This document shows positions 47,587 to 56,536 of a stretch of DNA of 64,000 nt, piece after piece. The notes below the pieces were generated by a model. That model did no database searches, had not been told where the DNA came from, and was given only the letters and a program-made list of their open reading frames with translations. Source of the DNA: Tibeticola sediminis. GTDB lineage: Bacteria; Pseudomonadota; Gammaproteobacteria; Burkholderiales; Burkholderiaceae_C. Numbering within the stretch: position 1 is the first letter of the stretch; every line of letters starts with the position of its first letter. The position numbers were made by a program, and so were the translations under genes. The stretch is taken from positions 930,001-994,000 of the forward strand of contig NZ_RKQL01000001.1 in NCBI RefSeq assembly GCF_003843835.1, in the 5' to 3' direction.

Positions 47587-48606
47587 TCAGACGCGCCCCT
47601 CCTCCACCGCATGGCAGGCAACCTGCACCCCGGCCAAGGTCTGCAGCTGCGGGCGTTCGCTGCGGCAACGCGCATTCGCCCAGGGGCAGCGTGGGTGAAA
47701 GCTGCAGCCCGGCGGCGGCGACAAGGGGTTGGGCACCTCGCCCTGCACCGGCGTGCGGGCGCGGCCGGTGTCGCGCAGCTTCGGGATGGCGTCGATCAGC
47801 ATGCGCGTGTAGGGGTGGCGCGGCGCCGCGAACAGCGTGCGCTTGTCGGCCAGCTCCACCAACCGCCCGAGGTACATCACACCGATGCGGTCGCTCATGT
47901 GGCGAACCACGGCCAGGTTGTGCGAAATGAACAGGTAGGTCAGCCCCCGTTCGCGCTGCAGGTCTTTCATCAGGTTGAGCACCTGGGCCTGCACCGACAC
48001 GTCCAGCGCCGAGGTGGGCTCGTCGCACACCAGAAACTCCGGATGCGTGGCCAACGCCCGCGCGATCGAGATGCGCTGGCGCTGACCGCCCGAGAACTGG
48101 TGTGGGTACTTCGCCATGTCCCGCCCGGACAGGCCCACCGAGGCCAGCAGTTCGGCCACGCGCTCGCGCAAGGCCTGCGCGCCCGTGGCCAGACCGTGCT
48201 CGAGCAAGGGCTCGGCGACGATGTGCTCCACCGTCCAGCGCGGGTTCAGGCTGGCGTACGGGTCCTGAAAAATCATCTGGATGCGGCGGCGAAACGCCAG
48301 CGCGTCGGCCGAGCGGAAGGCCGCATGCGCATCCATGCCGTCGAACTGCACCGTGCCGCGGGTGGGCGCATACAGCCCCACGAGCAGCCGCGCCACCGTG
48401 CTCTTGCCGCAGCCGGATTCGCCCACCAGCGCCAGCGTGGCGCCGCGCGCGATCTCGAAGCTGACGCCGTCGACCGCATGCAGGACCTGCCGGCCCTTGC
48501 GCTCGAGTACGCGGTTCAGCCAGGGCGCCGACACATCGAAATCCATGGCCAGGTCGCTCGCCTGCACCAGCGTCACGCGCTGCTCCTGTTGGGCGCGTGT
48601 GCTCAT
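47587..48606 (-). CDS. dppF: Peptide ABC transporter ATPase (DppF-like)
   Basis: A 339-residue ABC ATPase. Walker A is [14 protein letters not shown], the signature [16 protein letters not shown], Walker [13 protein letters not shown]; the C-terminal oligopeptide domain contains [14 protein letters not shown]. With DppD it powers import of di- or oligopeptides. Its ATG overlaps the dppD stop by four bases. Last gene of the operon. Confidence 0.92.
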   Translation of the reverse strand: MSTRAQQEQRVTLVQASDLAMDFDVSAPWLNRVLERKGRQVLHAVDGVSFEIARGATLALVGESGCGKSTVARLLVGLYAPTRGTVQFDGMDAHAAFRSADALAFRRRIQMIFQDPYASLNPRWTVEHIVAEPLLEHGLATGAQALRERVAELLASVGLSGRDMAKYPHQFSGGQRQRISIARALATHPEFLVCDEPTSALDVSVQAQVLNLMKDLQRERGLTYLFISHNLAVVRHMSDRIGVMYLGRLVELADKRTLFAAPRHPYTRMLIDAIPKLRDTGRARTPVQGEVPNPLSPPPGCSFHPRCPWANARCRSERPQLQTLAGVQVACHAVEEGRV

Positions 48607-49583
48607 GCGCGCACCCCCTCGGCGGCATCGGCATGCAACCAGCATGCGGCTTGGGTGGCGCCGGCAAGCAGCAACTCGGGCCTTTCGCTGCGGCAGCGCT
48701 CGAACGCGCGCGGGCAGCGCGGGTTGAAGGCGCAGCCGCGCGGAATCGCATCCAGCCGGGGCATGCTGCCCTCGATCTGGTAGAGGTGATCGACGTCCGC
48801 GCTCATATCGGGAATCGCCGCCATCAGCCCCGCGGTGTACGGGTGGGCGGGGTGGTTGATGACCTGGTGCACCGGCCCGATCTCGGCCACGCGTCCGGCG
48901 TACATCACCGCAACGCGGTCGCAGGTTTCGGCAATCACGCCCATGTCGTGGGTGATGAGCATCACGGCCGCCCCGTGCTGGGCGCACACGCGCTTGAGCG
49001 GCGCGATGATCTGCGCCTGCACCGACACGTCGAGCGCTGTCGTCGGCTCGTCGGCCACGATGAGCTTGGGCTCTGCGGCCAACGCCAGCGCAATCACCAC
49101 CCGCTGGCGCATGCCGCCGGAGAACTGGTGCGGATAGTGGTCGATGCGCTGCTCCGGCGCCGAGATGCCGGTGTCGCGCAGCAGCGCGATGGCCCGCTCG
49201 CGGGCCTGCGCCGGCGTCACGTTCAAGTGGGTGCGGATGGTCTCGATGAGTTGCCGGCCCACGGTGTAGAGCGGGTTCAGCGAGGTCAGCGGGTCCTGGA
49301 AGATCGCGCCGATCTTGCGGCCGCGGATGTGCCGCATGGCCTCGTGCGGCAGGCCGTCGATGCGTTCCCCCTCGAGCCGGATTTCCCCGCTGGCGATACG
49401 CCCCGGGGGTTCGAGCAAACCGATGATCGCCGCACCGGTGAGCGACTTGCCCGCTCCCGACTCGCCCACCACGCACAGCACCTCACCCGGCGCGATGTCG
49501 AAGGAGACGCCATCGAGCGCCCGCAAGGTGCCGCGCCGCCCGGGGAACTCGACCACCAGGTCTTTGACTTGTAGAAGACTCAT
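48603..49583 (-). CDS. dppD: Peptide ABC transporter ATPase (DppD-like)
   Basis: A 326-residue ABC ATPase: Walker [15 protein letters not shown], signature [16 protein letters not shown], Walker [13 protein letters not shown], and the C-terminal Cys motif [14 protein letters not shown], which in this family can hold an Fe-S cluster. Overlaps dppF; starts 24 bases after dppC. Confidence 0.92.
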   Translation of the reverse strand: MSLLQVKDLVVEFPGRRGTLRALDGVSFDIAPGEVLCVVGESGAGKSLTGAAIIGLLEPPGRIASGEIRLEGERIDGLPHEAMRHIRGRKIGAIFQDPLTSLNPLYTVGRQLIETIRTHLNVTPAQARERAIALLRDTGISAPEQRIDHYPHQFSGGMRQRVVIALALAAEPKLIVADEPTTALDVSVQAQIIAPLKRVCAQHGAAVMLITHDMGVIAETCDRVAVMYAGRVAEIGPVHQVINHPAHPYTAGLMAAIPDMSADVDHLYQIEGSMPRLDAIPRGCAFNPRCPRAFERCRSERPELLLAGATQAACWLHADAAEGVRA

Positions 49584-49607
49584 GCCTGCAGTTGATGTGG
49601 CCTCGGA

Positions 49608-50543
49608 TCAGCGCAGGCGCGGGTTCAGCGCGTCACGCAGCCAGTCGCCCAGCAGGTTCACTGACAGCGCAATCAGCACCAGCATCGCACCCGGAAACAC
49701 AGTGATCCACCACTCGCCCGAGAACAGGTAGTTGTTGCCGATGCGGATCAAGGTGCCCAGAGAAGGCGCCGTGGGCGGCGAACCCACGCCGAGGAAGGAC
49801 AGGGTGGCTTCGGTGATGATGGCCGTGGCCACCTGGATGGTGGCCAGCACCAGCACCGGGCCCATCACATTGGGCAGCACATGCCGGCGCATGATGCGCA
49901 GCGGCGCCACACCCGTCACGCGCGCGGCCTGCACATATTCCTTGTTGCGTTCGACCAGCGTGGATCCGCGCACCGTGCGCGCGTACTGCACCCAGCCGGT
50001 CAGTGAAATCGACAAAATCAGCACGCCAAAGGCCAGCCCCTCATTGGCGTTCGGGAACAGCGCGCGGCCCACGCCCGCAATCAACAGTGCGACCAGAATC
50101 GCCGGAAACGAGAGCATCACGTCGCACAGCCGCATCAGCGCGGCATCGACCCAGCCGCCGCGAAACCCGGCCACCAAGCCCAGCGTCACGCCCACGAGCA
50201 CCGAGAGCGCCACCGAGGCCAGTCCCACGACCAGCGAAATGCGCGCGCCGAAGATCACGGCCGAGAGGATGTCGCGCCCTTGATCGTCCGTGCCCAGCAG
50301 GTACTTGCGCGAGCCTTGTTCGCTCCAGGCTGGCGGCAGGCGCGCGTCGCTGAGTTCGAGCGTGCTGAGGTCGAAGGGGTTGTGCGGCGCCACCCAAGGC
50401 GCAAAGGCAGCGCAGAACAGGCAGACGAAAGCGATCAGCGCCGCGCCCACCGCCACCGGCGAGGTGCGGAAACTGTGGACGAGGTCGCTGTCGAGCCAAC
50501 GCGCCACGCCTGCGGCGGCGGGCGTCGAAGAAGTCTCGGCCAT
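49608..50543 (-). CDS. dppC: Peptide ABC transporter permease (DppC-like)
   Basis: A 311-residue inner-membrane permease with about six helices. The BPD loop (EYVQAARVTGVAPLRIMRRH) contacts the ATPases, and GTDDQGRDILSAVIFGARIS is the family N-terminal signature. It lies just after the binding-protein gene. Confidence 0.92.
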   Translation of the reverse strand: MAETSSTPAAAGVARWLDSDLVHSFRTSPVAVGAALIAFVCLFCAAFAPWVAPHNPFDLSTLELSDARLPPAWSEQGSRKYLLGTDDQGRDILSAVIFGARISLVVGLASVALSVLVGVTLGLVAGFRGGWVDAALMRLCDVMLSFPAILVALLIAGVGRALFPNANEGLAFGVLILSISLTGWVQYARTVRGSTLVERNKEYVQAARVTGVAPLRIMRRHVLPNVMGPVLVLATIQVATAIITEATLSFLGVGSPPTAPSLGTLIRIGNNYLFSGEWWITVFPGAMLVLIALSVNLLGDWLRDALNPRLR

Positions 50544-50552
50544 AGCGGACGG

Positions 50553-52136
50553 TTACGGCTTTACGACCACGTATTTCCAGGGCATGCCGTTGTCCGGCCA
50601 CTGCACGAGTTCAACGTTCTTCTTCGCGCCCCAGTTCAGCGCCTGCTGGTGCAGCGGGATGTGGCCGATCTCGTCCTGGTGGATCTTGAGCGCTTCGTGA
50701 ATCATCTCGTTGCGCTTCTTGTCGTCGGTCTCGGACGCCACCTTGGCAGTCAGTTCGTCCACCCGGGCATTGCTGTAGCTGCCGAGGTTGAACTGGCCGC
50801 GCCCGCCCTCCCCGGGCGTGGACATGATGGGGTAGAGCACGTTGTGCGCATCAACCGTACTCGGCGTCCAGCCCAGCATGTAGAAGCTGGTGTTGCGGCT
50901 GAGAATCTTGGGGAAGTAGGTGGCCTTGGTTTCGGCCTCCAGGTTGATCTTCACGTTGATCTTGGCCAGGTTGGCCGCCACCGCCTGGCAGATCGCGCTG
51001 TCGTTGACGTAGCGGTCGTTCGGGCAGTTCATCTTGACCTCGAAGCCATTGGGGTAGCCGGCCTCGGCCATGAGCTTCTTGGCCGCTTCGACATCGTAGG
51101 GCAGGCGTTTTTCGAGGTCTGGTGCGTAGCCGCGGATTTGCGGTGCCAACAGTGTGGCGCGCGGCGTGGCCGCACCACGCATCACGCGGGTTTTGATGCC
51201 CTCGATGTCGATGGCCTGGTAGAAGGCCTGACGCACGCGCTTGTCCTTGAACGGGTTTTTGCCCTTGACGTTGGAGAACAACAGCTCGTCGCGCTTTTGG
51301 TCCATGCCGAGGAAGATCACCCGCAGCTCCGGCCCTTGCAGTACCTTGAGCTTGGGGTTGTTCTTCACGCGGTCCACATCCTGCACCGGCACGGGCTCCA
51401 TCACGTCCACCTCGCCCGAGAGCAGCGCGGCGACGCGGGTAGCATCATTGCCGATGGGGGTGAAGATCACCTCGTCCACATTGCCGTCGATCATGCCCCA
51501 GTAATTGCCGTTGCGCACGAAGCTGGTGCGCACACCGGGCTGGCGCTCGCGCAGGCGGTAGGGGCCGGTGCCGTTGGCCCGGAACGAAGCCGCGTTCTCG
51601 ATGCCTTTGCGACGGTCCACGGGGCGAGTGGCCTGATTGGTTTCACACCACTTCTTGCTCATCATGTGCCACTGCGTGAACAGCTCGGGCAAGATGGGGA
51701 AAGGGGCGTTCAGCACGAAATCCACCGTGTGGTCGTCGATGCGCTTGACCTCCTTGATCTGGCCAACGTAGCTCTTCATGTCCGAGCCCTCGCCCTTGGC
51801 GCGCTCGTAGCTGAAGATCACGTCGTCGGCGGTGAACGGCGTGCCGTCATGAAAGGTCACGCCTTTGCGCAGCTTGAAGCGCCAGGTGGTGGGCGAAGTC
51901 TGCGTCCATTCAGTGGCCAGCGCCGGCGTGAGCTTGTAGTCGCGTCCGCGCGTGACCAGCGGCTCATACACATTGCCCAGCACCGAGAGCTGCAGCGACT
52001 CGTTGAGCGAATGCGGGTCCATCCCCAAGGCGTCGCCCTGGTTGGCCACACGCAAGGTCACGGCCTGCGCGCCAAGGGCGAAACATCCAAAGCCCGCGAC
52101 GAGGGCTGCAGAGACGAGGTGGCGCTTGAACTTCAT
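50553..52136 (-). CDS. Peptide ABC transporter substrate-binding protein (DppA-like)
   Basis: A 527-residue periplasmic SBP family 5 protein with a Sec leader (MKFKRHLVSAALVAGFGCFA, cut near AQA) and the family signature FKLRKGVTFHDGTPFTADDV. It should deliver peptides or a related ligand to the DppBC channel; the ligand cannot be named. AAGGAG precedes the ATG at 52136. It sits between the two permease genes, an unusual order. Confidence 0.9.
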   Translation of the reverse strand: MKFKRHLVSAALVAGFGCFALGAQAVTLRVANQGDALGMDPHSLNESLQLSVLGNVYEPLVTRGRDYKLTPALATEWTQTSPTTWRFKLRKGVTFHDGTPFTADDVIFSYERAKGEGSDMKSYVGQIKEVKRIDDHTVDFVLNAPFPILPELFTQWHMMSKKWCETNQATRPVDRRKGIENAASFRANGTGPYRLRERQPGVRTSFVRNGNYWGMIDGNVDEVIFTPIGNDATRVAALLSGEVDVMEPVPVQDVDRVKNNPKLKVLQGPELRVIFLGMDQKRDELLFSNVKGKNPFKDKRVRQAFYQAIDIEGIKTRVMRGAATPRATLLAPQIRGYAPDLEKRLPYDVEAAKKLMAEAGYPNGFEVKMNCPNDRYVNDSAICQAVAANLAKINVKINLEAETKATYFPKILSRNTSFYMLGWTPSTVDAHNVLYPIMSTPGEGGRGQFNLGSYSNARVDELTAKVASETDDKKRNEMIHEALKIHQDEIGHIPLHQQALNWGAKKNVELVQWPDNGMPWKYVVVKP

Positions 52137-52194
52137 GGTCTGGCTCCTTGTGAGCAGTGAAAAATGGGTTGCGACAGGTTCTGGAGACCGGTTT

Positions 52195-53175
52195 TCAGTG
52201 CGCGCGGCCGCCATCGCTGCGCAGGCGCGGGTCCACCGCGAAATAGAGCAGGTCGACGATCAGGTTGATGACGACGAAGATCAGGGCGATCAGGCACAGA
52301 TACGCGGCCATGACCGGAATGTCGGCAAAGCCCACGGCTTGAATGAACAGCAAGCCCATGCCCGGCCACTGGAACACGGTTTCGGTGATGATGGCAAACG
52401 CAATCAGGCCACCGAGCTGCAGCCCGGTGATGGTCAGCACGGGCACCAGCGTGTTTTTGAGCGCGTGGCCGAAATGGATGGCGCGGTCAGACAAGCCGCG
52501 CGCGCGGGCAAACTTGATGTAGTCGGTGCGCAGCACCTCGAGCATTTCGGCGCGCACGAGCCGCATGATGAGTGTGAGCTGGAAAATCGCAAGCGTGGTG
52601 GCGGGCAAGATCAAATGGGCCCAGCCGTCGCGCGTGAGCAGCCCGCTGCTCCACCAGCCGAGGGACACGGTGTCGCCGCGGCCAAAGCTCGGCAGCCAGT
52701 CGAGCGTGACCGAAAAGACCAAAATCAACAAAATGCCGATCAAAAACGTCGGCAGCGACACCCCCAGCAAAGACAGCGTCATGAGCGTCTGCGCGAGCCA
52801 CGAACCCCGCCGCAGCGCCGCCACCACGCCCATGGGGATGCCGATCAAAACCGCGAGCGTCGCGGCCACCAGGGCCAATTCCATCGTGGCCGGGAAGCGC
52901 TCGGCGATCAAGCGCGAGACCTTGGCACCCTGGCGCAGACTCAAGCCAAACTCACCCTGCACCGCGTTGAGCAGGAAATGCCAAAACTGCACGAAAAAAG
53001 GACGGTCCAGCCCCAAATCGGCGCGCAAGGCGCGGATCTGCTCCGGCGTAGCGTCCTGCCCCAGGAGGAAGACCACGGGGTCGCCCACGTACTGAAAAAG
53101 CAAAAACGCAATGAACGCCACCGAGACCATGACGATCAAGGCCTGGATCAGGCGGCGCAGGATGAAGGCAAGCAT
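52195..53175 (-). CDS. dppB: Peptide ABC transporter permease (DppB-like)
   Basis: A 326-residue inner-membrane permease, first gene of the operon (dppB-SBP-dppC-dppD-dppF). The start MLAFILRRLIQALIVMVSVA and the loop DYIKFARARGLSDRAIHFGH are family signatures. About six membrane segments. The next gene starts 58 bases downstream. Confidence 0.92.
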   Translation of the reverse strand: MLAFILRRLIQALIVMVSVAFIAFLLFQYVGDPVVFLLGQDATPEQIRALRADLGLDRPFFVQFWHFLLNAVQGEFGLSLRQGAKVSRLIAERFPATMELALVAATLAVLIGIPMGVVAALRRGSWLAQTLMTLSLLGVSLPTFLIGILLILVFSVTLDWLPSFGRGDTVSLGWWSSGLLTRDGWAHLILPATTLAIFQLTLIMRLVRAEMLEVLRTDYIKFARARGLSDRAIHFGHALKNTLVPVLTITGLQLGGLIAFAIITETVFQWPGMGLLFIQAVGFADIPVMAAYLCLIALIFVVINLIVDLLYFAVDPRLRSDGGRAH

Positions 53176-53272
53176 GCGGCGGTCGGGTCGGCAAACGTCC
53201 GGAACAGCGTTGTGACGAGCCTAGCAGAGCAAGCCGCGTGCCGGCTTAGGGGTTTTCGCGCGGTGTCGGCCC

Positions 53273-53290
53273 TTGGGCAACGCTGAATCA
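53273..53290. repeat. Fragment of a family A repeat end
   Basis: TGGGCAACGCTGAATCAGGG is the left end only; the rest of the element is missing. It lies between the start of dppB and the porin terminator. Nothing else was seen in this 205-base gap. Confidence 0.5.
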
Positions 53291-53314
53291 GGGCAAGGCT
53301 GCCCATCCGCCCAC

Positions 53315-53340
53315 AAAAAAGCCGCCCGAAGGCGGCTTTT
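53315..53340 (-). terminator. Porin gene terminator
   Basis: On the minus strand AAAAGCCGCC, a TTCG tetraloop and GGCGGCTTTTTT form a textbook rho-independent terminator 40 bases after the porin stop. Confidence 0.9.
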
Positions 53341-53380
53341 GGGAACCGATCACACAAGCAGCCCAACGGCTGCTGCACGA

Positions 53381-54346
53381 TCAGAAGTTGTGGCGCAGGC
53401 CGAGGGAATAGCCGTTGACGGCTTCAGGTTGCTTGCCCTTGCCGTCGCGCATGTAGACGGCATAGGCGAAGGTGCGCTTGGACAGGGGGTACTTGGCTTC
53501 GAGCAGGTAGTCGCTGTCCTTGTACTCGGAGTCGCGCGCGTAGTCGAAGGTCAGGCCGACGGCGCCGACGTTGCCGCTCACGCCCAGGGTGTAACCCTTG
53601 GCGAGAATGGTGCCGCTGTTGGTTTGCGACTTCTGGATCGAGGCAGCGACGGCAGCGGGGCCGAAGTTGTACTTGCCGCCCAGCGCATAGCCTTTGTTGC
53701 CGTCTTGCACTTTGTTGTAGGCGAAGGAGGCAACGATCGGGCCGTTGGCGTAGGTGGCGGACAGGTCATACTTGCCCTTGGGGTCAGCAGCGGTGCCATA
53801 CACAGCGTTACCCTTGAGGATGGTGCTGGCGCTGAAGCTGAAGCCCGAGAAATTGGGCGAGTTGTACATCACGACGCCGCTGTCACGGGGACCGGCACCA
53901 GCGAAACCGAACTGGTTGGCCACCACGGAGTAGTTGGCGGTACCGGTCAGTTCCCAGGAAGCGATGCTGTAAAAGGAGGTGGTCAGCGTGCGGCCGCCAC
54001 GGATTTCACCGAAACCGCCCATCAGGGACATGTTGGCGGCACGGGAGAACAGCTGACCGCCGCTCTTATTGCCGGAGCCGTCGGCCAGCGACAGACCGCC
54101 TTCGAAGTTGAAGCCCGCCTTGAGGCCGCCACCGAGGTCTTCCACGCCCTTGAAGCCGAAGCGCGAGGTGCCGTTGTTCAGGGTGTTCGAAGCGATGGCC
54201 TGGAACTTGTCATTGGCGAGGCCGAGACCAGCCTTGTTGGTCTTGCCGACGGCCATGTCGGCGACGCCGTACAGGGTGACGGAGGACTGGGCGAAAGAGG
54301 CGCCGGCGGCAGCCAGGGCAGCCAGGGCAATCAGGGTCTTTTTCAT
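53381..54346 (-). CDS. Outer-membrane porin, Burkholderiales type
   Basis: A 321-residue general porin: Sec leader MKKTLIALAALAAAGASFAQ, first strand SSVTLYGVADMAVG, a DLGGGLKAGFNFEGG turn, and the C-terminal strand LGLRHNF ending in Phe for BAM recognition. It forms a trimeric 16-strand barrel for small solutes. GGAG precedes the ATG at 54346. The 248-base gap upstream probably holds its promoter; I see no other gene there. Confidence 0.94.
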   Translation of the reverse strand: MKKTLIALAALAAAGASFAQSSVTLYGVADMAVGKTNKAGLGLANDKFQAIASNTLNNGTSRFGFKGVEDLGGGLKAGFNFEGGLSLADGSGNKSGGQLFSRAANMSLMGGFGEIRGGRTLTTSFYSIASWELTGTANYSVVANQFGFAGAGPRDSGVVMYNSPNFSGFSFSASTILKGNAVYGTAADPKGKYDLSATYANGPIVASFAYNKVQDGNKGYALGGKYNFGPAAVAASIQKSQTNSGTILAKGYTLGVSGNVGAVGLTFDYARDSEYKDSDYLLEAKYPLSKRTFAYAVYMRDGKGKQPEAVNGYSLGLRHNF

Positions 54347-54594
54347 TGCAGGTTTCTCCAAGGTTGAACAGAGGGCGCCGGTGACAAACGCAGCGCCCAT
54401 GCAGGGGGTCATGAGCGCACGCCCTTCGACCGGGCCAACCTCCTTTTCGGAAGTTGGGTCTATTGCACCAGAGCCGGGCGGCTTAGGCAAAGAAAATGAT
54501 GCGTTCGGGCCCGCATCCGTTGCCCATTTGCAACAGTGCGGATCAATACCCGGCTCAGCATCGATGACCGAGGCTGTGGAAGAATGTAGACGCC

Positions 54595-55284
54595 ATGAAC
54601 CTTGCCCCGCCCCGCCCGCTCGAACCCCGTCCCCTGGACGCCTGGATCACCGCCTTAGACACCGCCTTGCGCACGCTGGCCGCGCCGCCGCGCGCCACCC
54701 GGCCCACGCCGCGGCCTGCAGAACCCGGCGCGCCCGGTGACGACGCGCCAGCGGCCGATTCCGCCCTGCCCGAGCCGGTGCGGCGCGAAACCGGGGCGCT
54801 GATGCGCGTGAACCATGTGGGCGAGGTCTGCGCCCAGGCGCTGTACACGGCGCAGGCGCTTGCCACGCGCAACGCTGCGCTGCGCGCGCATTTTCTGCAC
54901 GCGGCGCGGGAGGAGACCGACCACCTGGCCTGGACGCGCGAGCGCATCGAGGCGCTGGGCACGCACCCTTCGTGGCTCAACCCCTTTTGGTATGGGGGCG
55001 CGTTTGCCATTGGGCTTGCGGCCGGGGCCATCGGCGGCGACCGCGCAAGCTTAGGTTTCGTCGTGGAGACCGAGCGCCAGGTCGAAGCCCATCTGGCCGG
55101 GCACTTGGAGCGCATCCCGGAGACCGACGCGGCGTCGCGCGCCATCGTGGCGCAGATGATGGCCGACGAAGCGCGTCACGCCGAGGCCGCACGCGCCGCA
55201 GGCGCCGCCGAGCTGCCCGCGCCGATCCCGGCCCTGATGCGGCTCGCCGCGCGCGTGATGACGACCGTCGCGCACCGGATTTGA
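54595..55284 (+). CDS. coq7: Ubiquinone biosynthesis hydroxylase Coq7
   Basis: A 229-residue diiron hydroxylase for the last ring hydroxylation of ubiquinone (5-demethoxyubiquinone to demethylubiquinone). The four-helix ferritin-like core has [41 protein letters not shown] and [11 protein letters not shown] supplying the Glu and His ligands. An Ala/Pro-rich stretch of about 30 residues is inserted near the N-terminus. Convergent with coaD. Confidence 0.93.
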   Translation: MNLAPPRPLEPRPLDAWITALDTALRTLAAPPRATRPTPRPAEPGAPGDDAPAADSALPEPVRRETGALMRVNHVGEVCAQALYTAQALATRNAALRAHFLHAAREETDHLAWTRERIEALGTHPSWLNPFWYGGAFAIGLAAGAIGGDRASLGFVVETERQVEAHLAGHLERIPETDAASRAIVAQMMADEARHAEAARAAGAAELPAPIPALMRLAARVMTTVAHRI

Positions 55285-55365
55285 AATGCGGCTGAAAGGC
55301 AAGGCTGAAAATTCCCGCGTTTTTGCCGGGCAGCCCGCGTCTTTCGCCGACTTTTTGCTCTTGTT

Positions 55366-55887
55366 TTAGGAATTTCCCGAGGCAGGAGCTGCGCCTGGCA
55401 ATGCGTGTGCCTTCGCCTTGAGGCGCAGCAGCACATGGCTCGAGACGAATTTGTCGACCTCGCCGCCCAGCAGCGCGATTTCGCGCACGAAGGTGGAGCT
55501 GATGAACTGGAAGCGGTCGCCCGGGGTGAGGAACACGGTTTCGACATCGGGCATGAGCGCGCGGTTCATGCCCGCCAACTGAAACTCGTAGTCGAAATCG
55601 GTCACGGCGCGCAGGCCGCGCACCATGGCTTTGCCGCCTCGCGCGACGACGAAATCGCGCACCAGCCCGTCGAAGGATTCGACGCTGACCTGCGGGTAGG
55701 CTTGAACCGCCTCGCGCACCATCTCGATGCGCTCGGGCAGTGAGAACAGCGTTTTCTTGTGGTGGCCGGCCGCCACGCCGACGATGACGCGGTCGAACAG
55801 TTGGCAAGCACGGCGGATCACGTCTTCGTGGCCGAGCGTGATGGGGTCGAAGGTGCCGGGGTAGACGGCGAGGACATCGATGCTCAT
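55366..55887 (-). CDS. coaD: Phosphopantetheine adenylyltransferase
   Basis: A 173-residue nucleotidyltransferase for the fourth step of CoA synthesis. Motifs: YPGTFDPITLGHEDVIRRA (T/HXGH), GLRAVTDFDYEFQLAGMN and QFISSTFVREIALLGGEV. The ATG at 55887 overlaps the rsmD stop (ATGA). Together with coaX at the window start, two CoA genes are present but not linked. Confidence 0.96.
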   Translation of the reverse strand: MSIDVLAVYPGTFDPITLGHEDVIRRACQLFDRVIVGVAAGHHKKTLFSLPERIEMVREAVQAYPQVSVESFDGLVRDFVVARGGKAMVRGLRAVTDFDYEFQLAGMNRALMPDVETVFLTPGDRFQFISSTFVREIALLGGEVDKFVSSHVLLRLKAKAHALPGAAPASGNS

Positions 55888-56534
55888 GGGCGTGCTCCAG
55901 AAGCGGGCAGAGGTTCGTGGGATTCGGTGCGCACCAGCAAATGCGCATGCACCGCGCCGGCCTTGAGGTGACGGTGCAGCGCAAGGCCCAGCGCGGCCAG
56001 CGCCGCCGCGTCCCAAGCGCGGGGCGCCTCGAGGTAGAGGTACGCGCCCCGTTTGAGCGCCGCGGCCGCCGCGGGCAGCGCCGCAGCATACAGCGCCTGG
56101 GCATCGAACGGGGGGTCGAGCAGGACGAGGTCGAGGCTGGCCGGCGCCGCCGAGCGCAGCGCGGCGACGCCGTCGCCGCGCTCGATGCGCACCGCCTCGG
56201 CGCCCAGGCGCGCCTGAAGCGCGGCCAAGCGCTCGACCAGGCCCGCATCCCGCTCGACCAGCCGCACTTCGCGCGCGCCGCGCGAGGCCGCCTCGAAGCC
56301 GAGCGCGCCCGTGCCCGCAAACGCATCGAGGCAGCGCCAACCGGACAAATCCTGGCCGAGCCAGTTGAACAAAGTCTCACGCACCCGGTCGGGCGTGGGA
56401 CGCAGGCCCGGCCGCTCGGGCACAGCGATGCGCGTGCGTTTCCACTGCCCGCCGATGATGCGGATTTCATGCGGCGGCGCCGCGCGCGCTGGCGTGGGCG
56501 CCGGCGGGCTCTGGGGGCGACGTGTGGTGGCCAC
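55884..56534 (-). CDS. rsmD: 16S rRNA m2G966 methyltransferase RsmD
   Basis: A 216-residue SAM-dependent methyltransferase. IIGGQWKRTRIAVPERPGLR and RPTPDRVRETLFNWLG are family signatures; the SAM site is LDAFAGTGALGFEA and the catalytic motif LLDPPFDAQALY. Operon with the upstream Lon-like gene (2-base gap) and coaD. Confidence 0.94.
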   Translation of the reverse strand: MATTRRPQSPPAPTPARAAPPHEIRIIGGQWKRTRIAVPERPGLRPTPDRVRETLFNWLGQDLSGWRCLDAFAGTGALGFEAASRGAREVRLVERDAGLVERLAALQARLGAEAVRIERGDGVAALRSAAPASLDLVLLDPPFDAQALYAAALPAAAAALKRGAYLYLEAPRAWDAAALAALGLALHRHLKAGAVHAHLLVRTESHEPLPASGARP

Positions 56535-56536
56535 GG

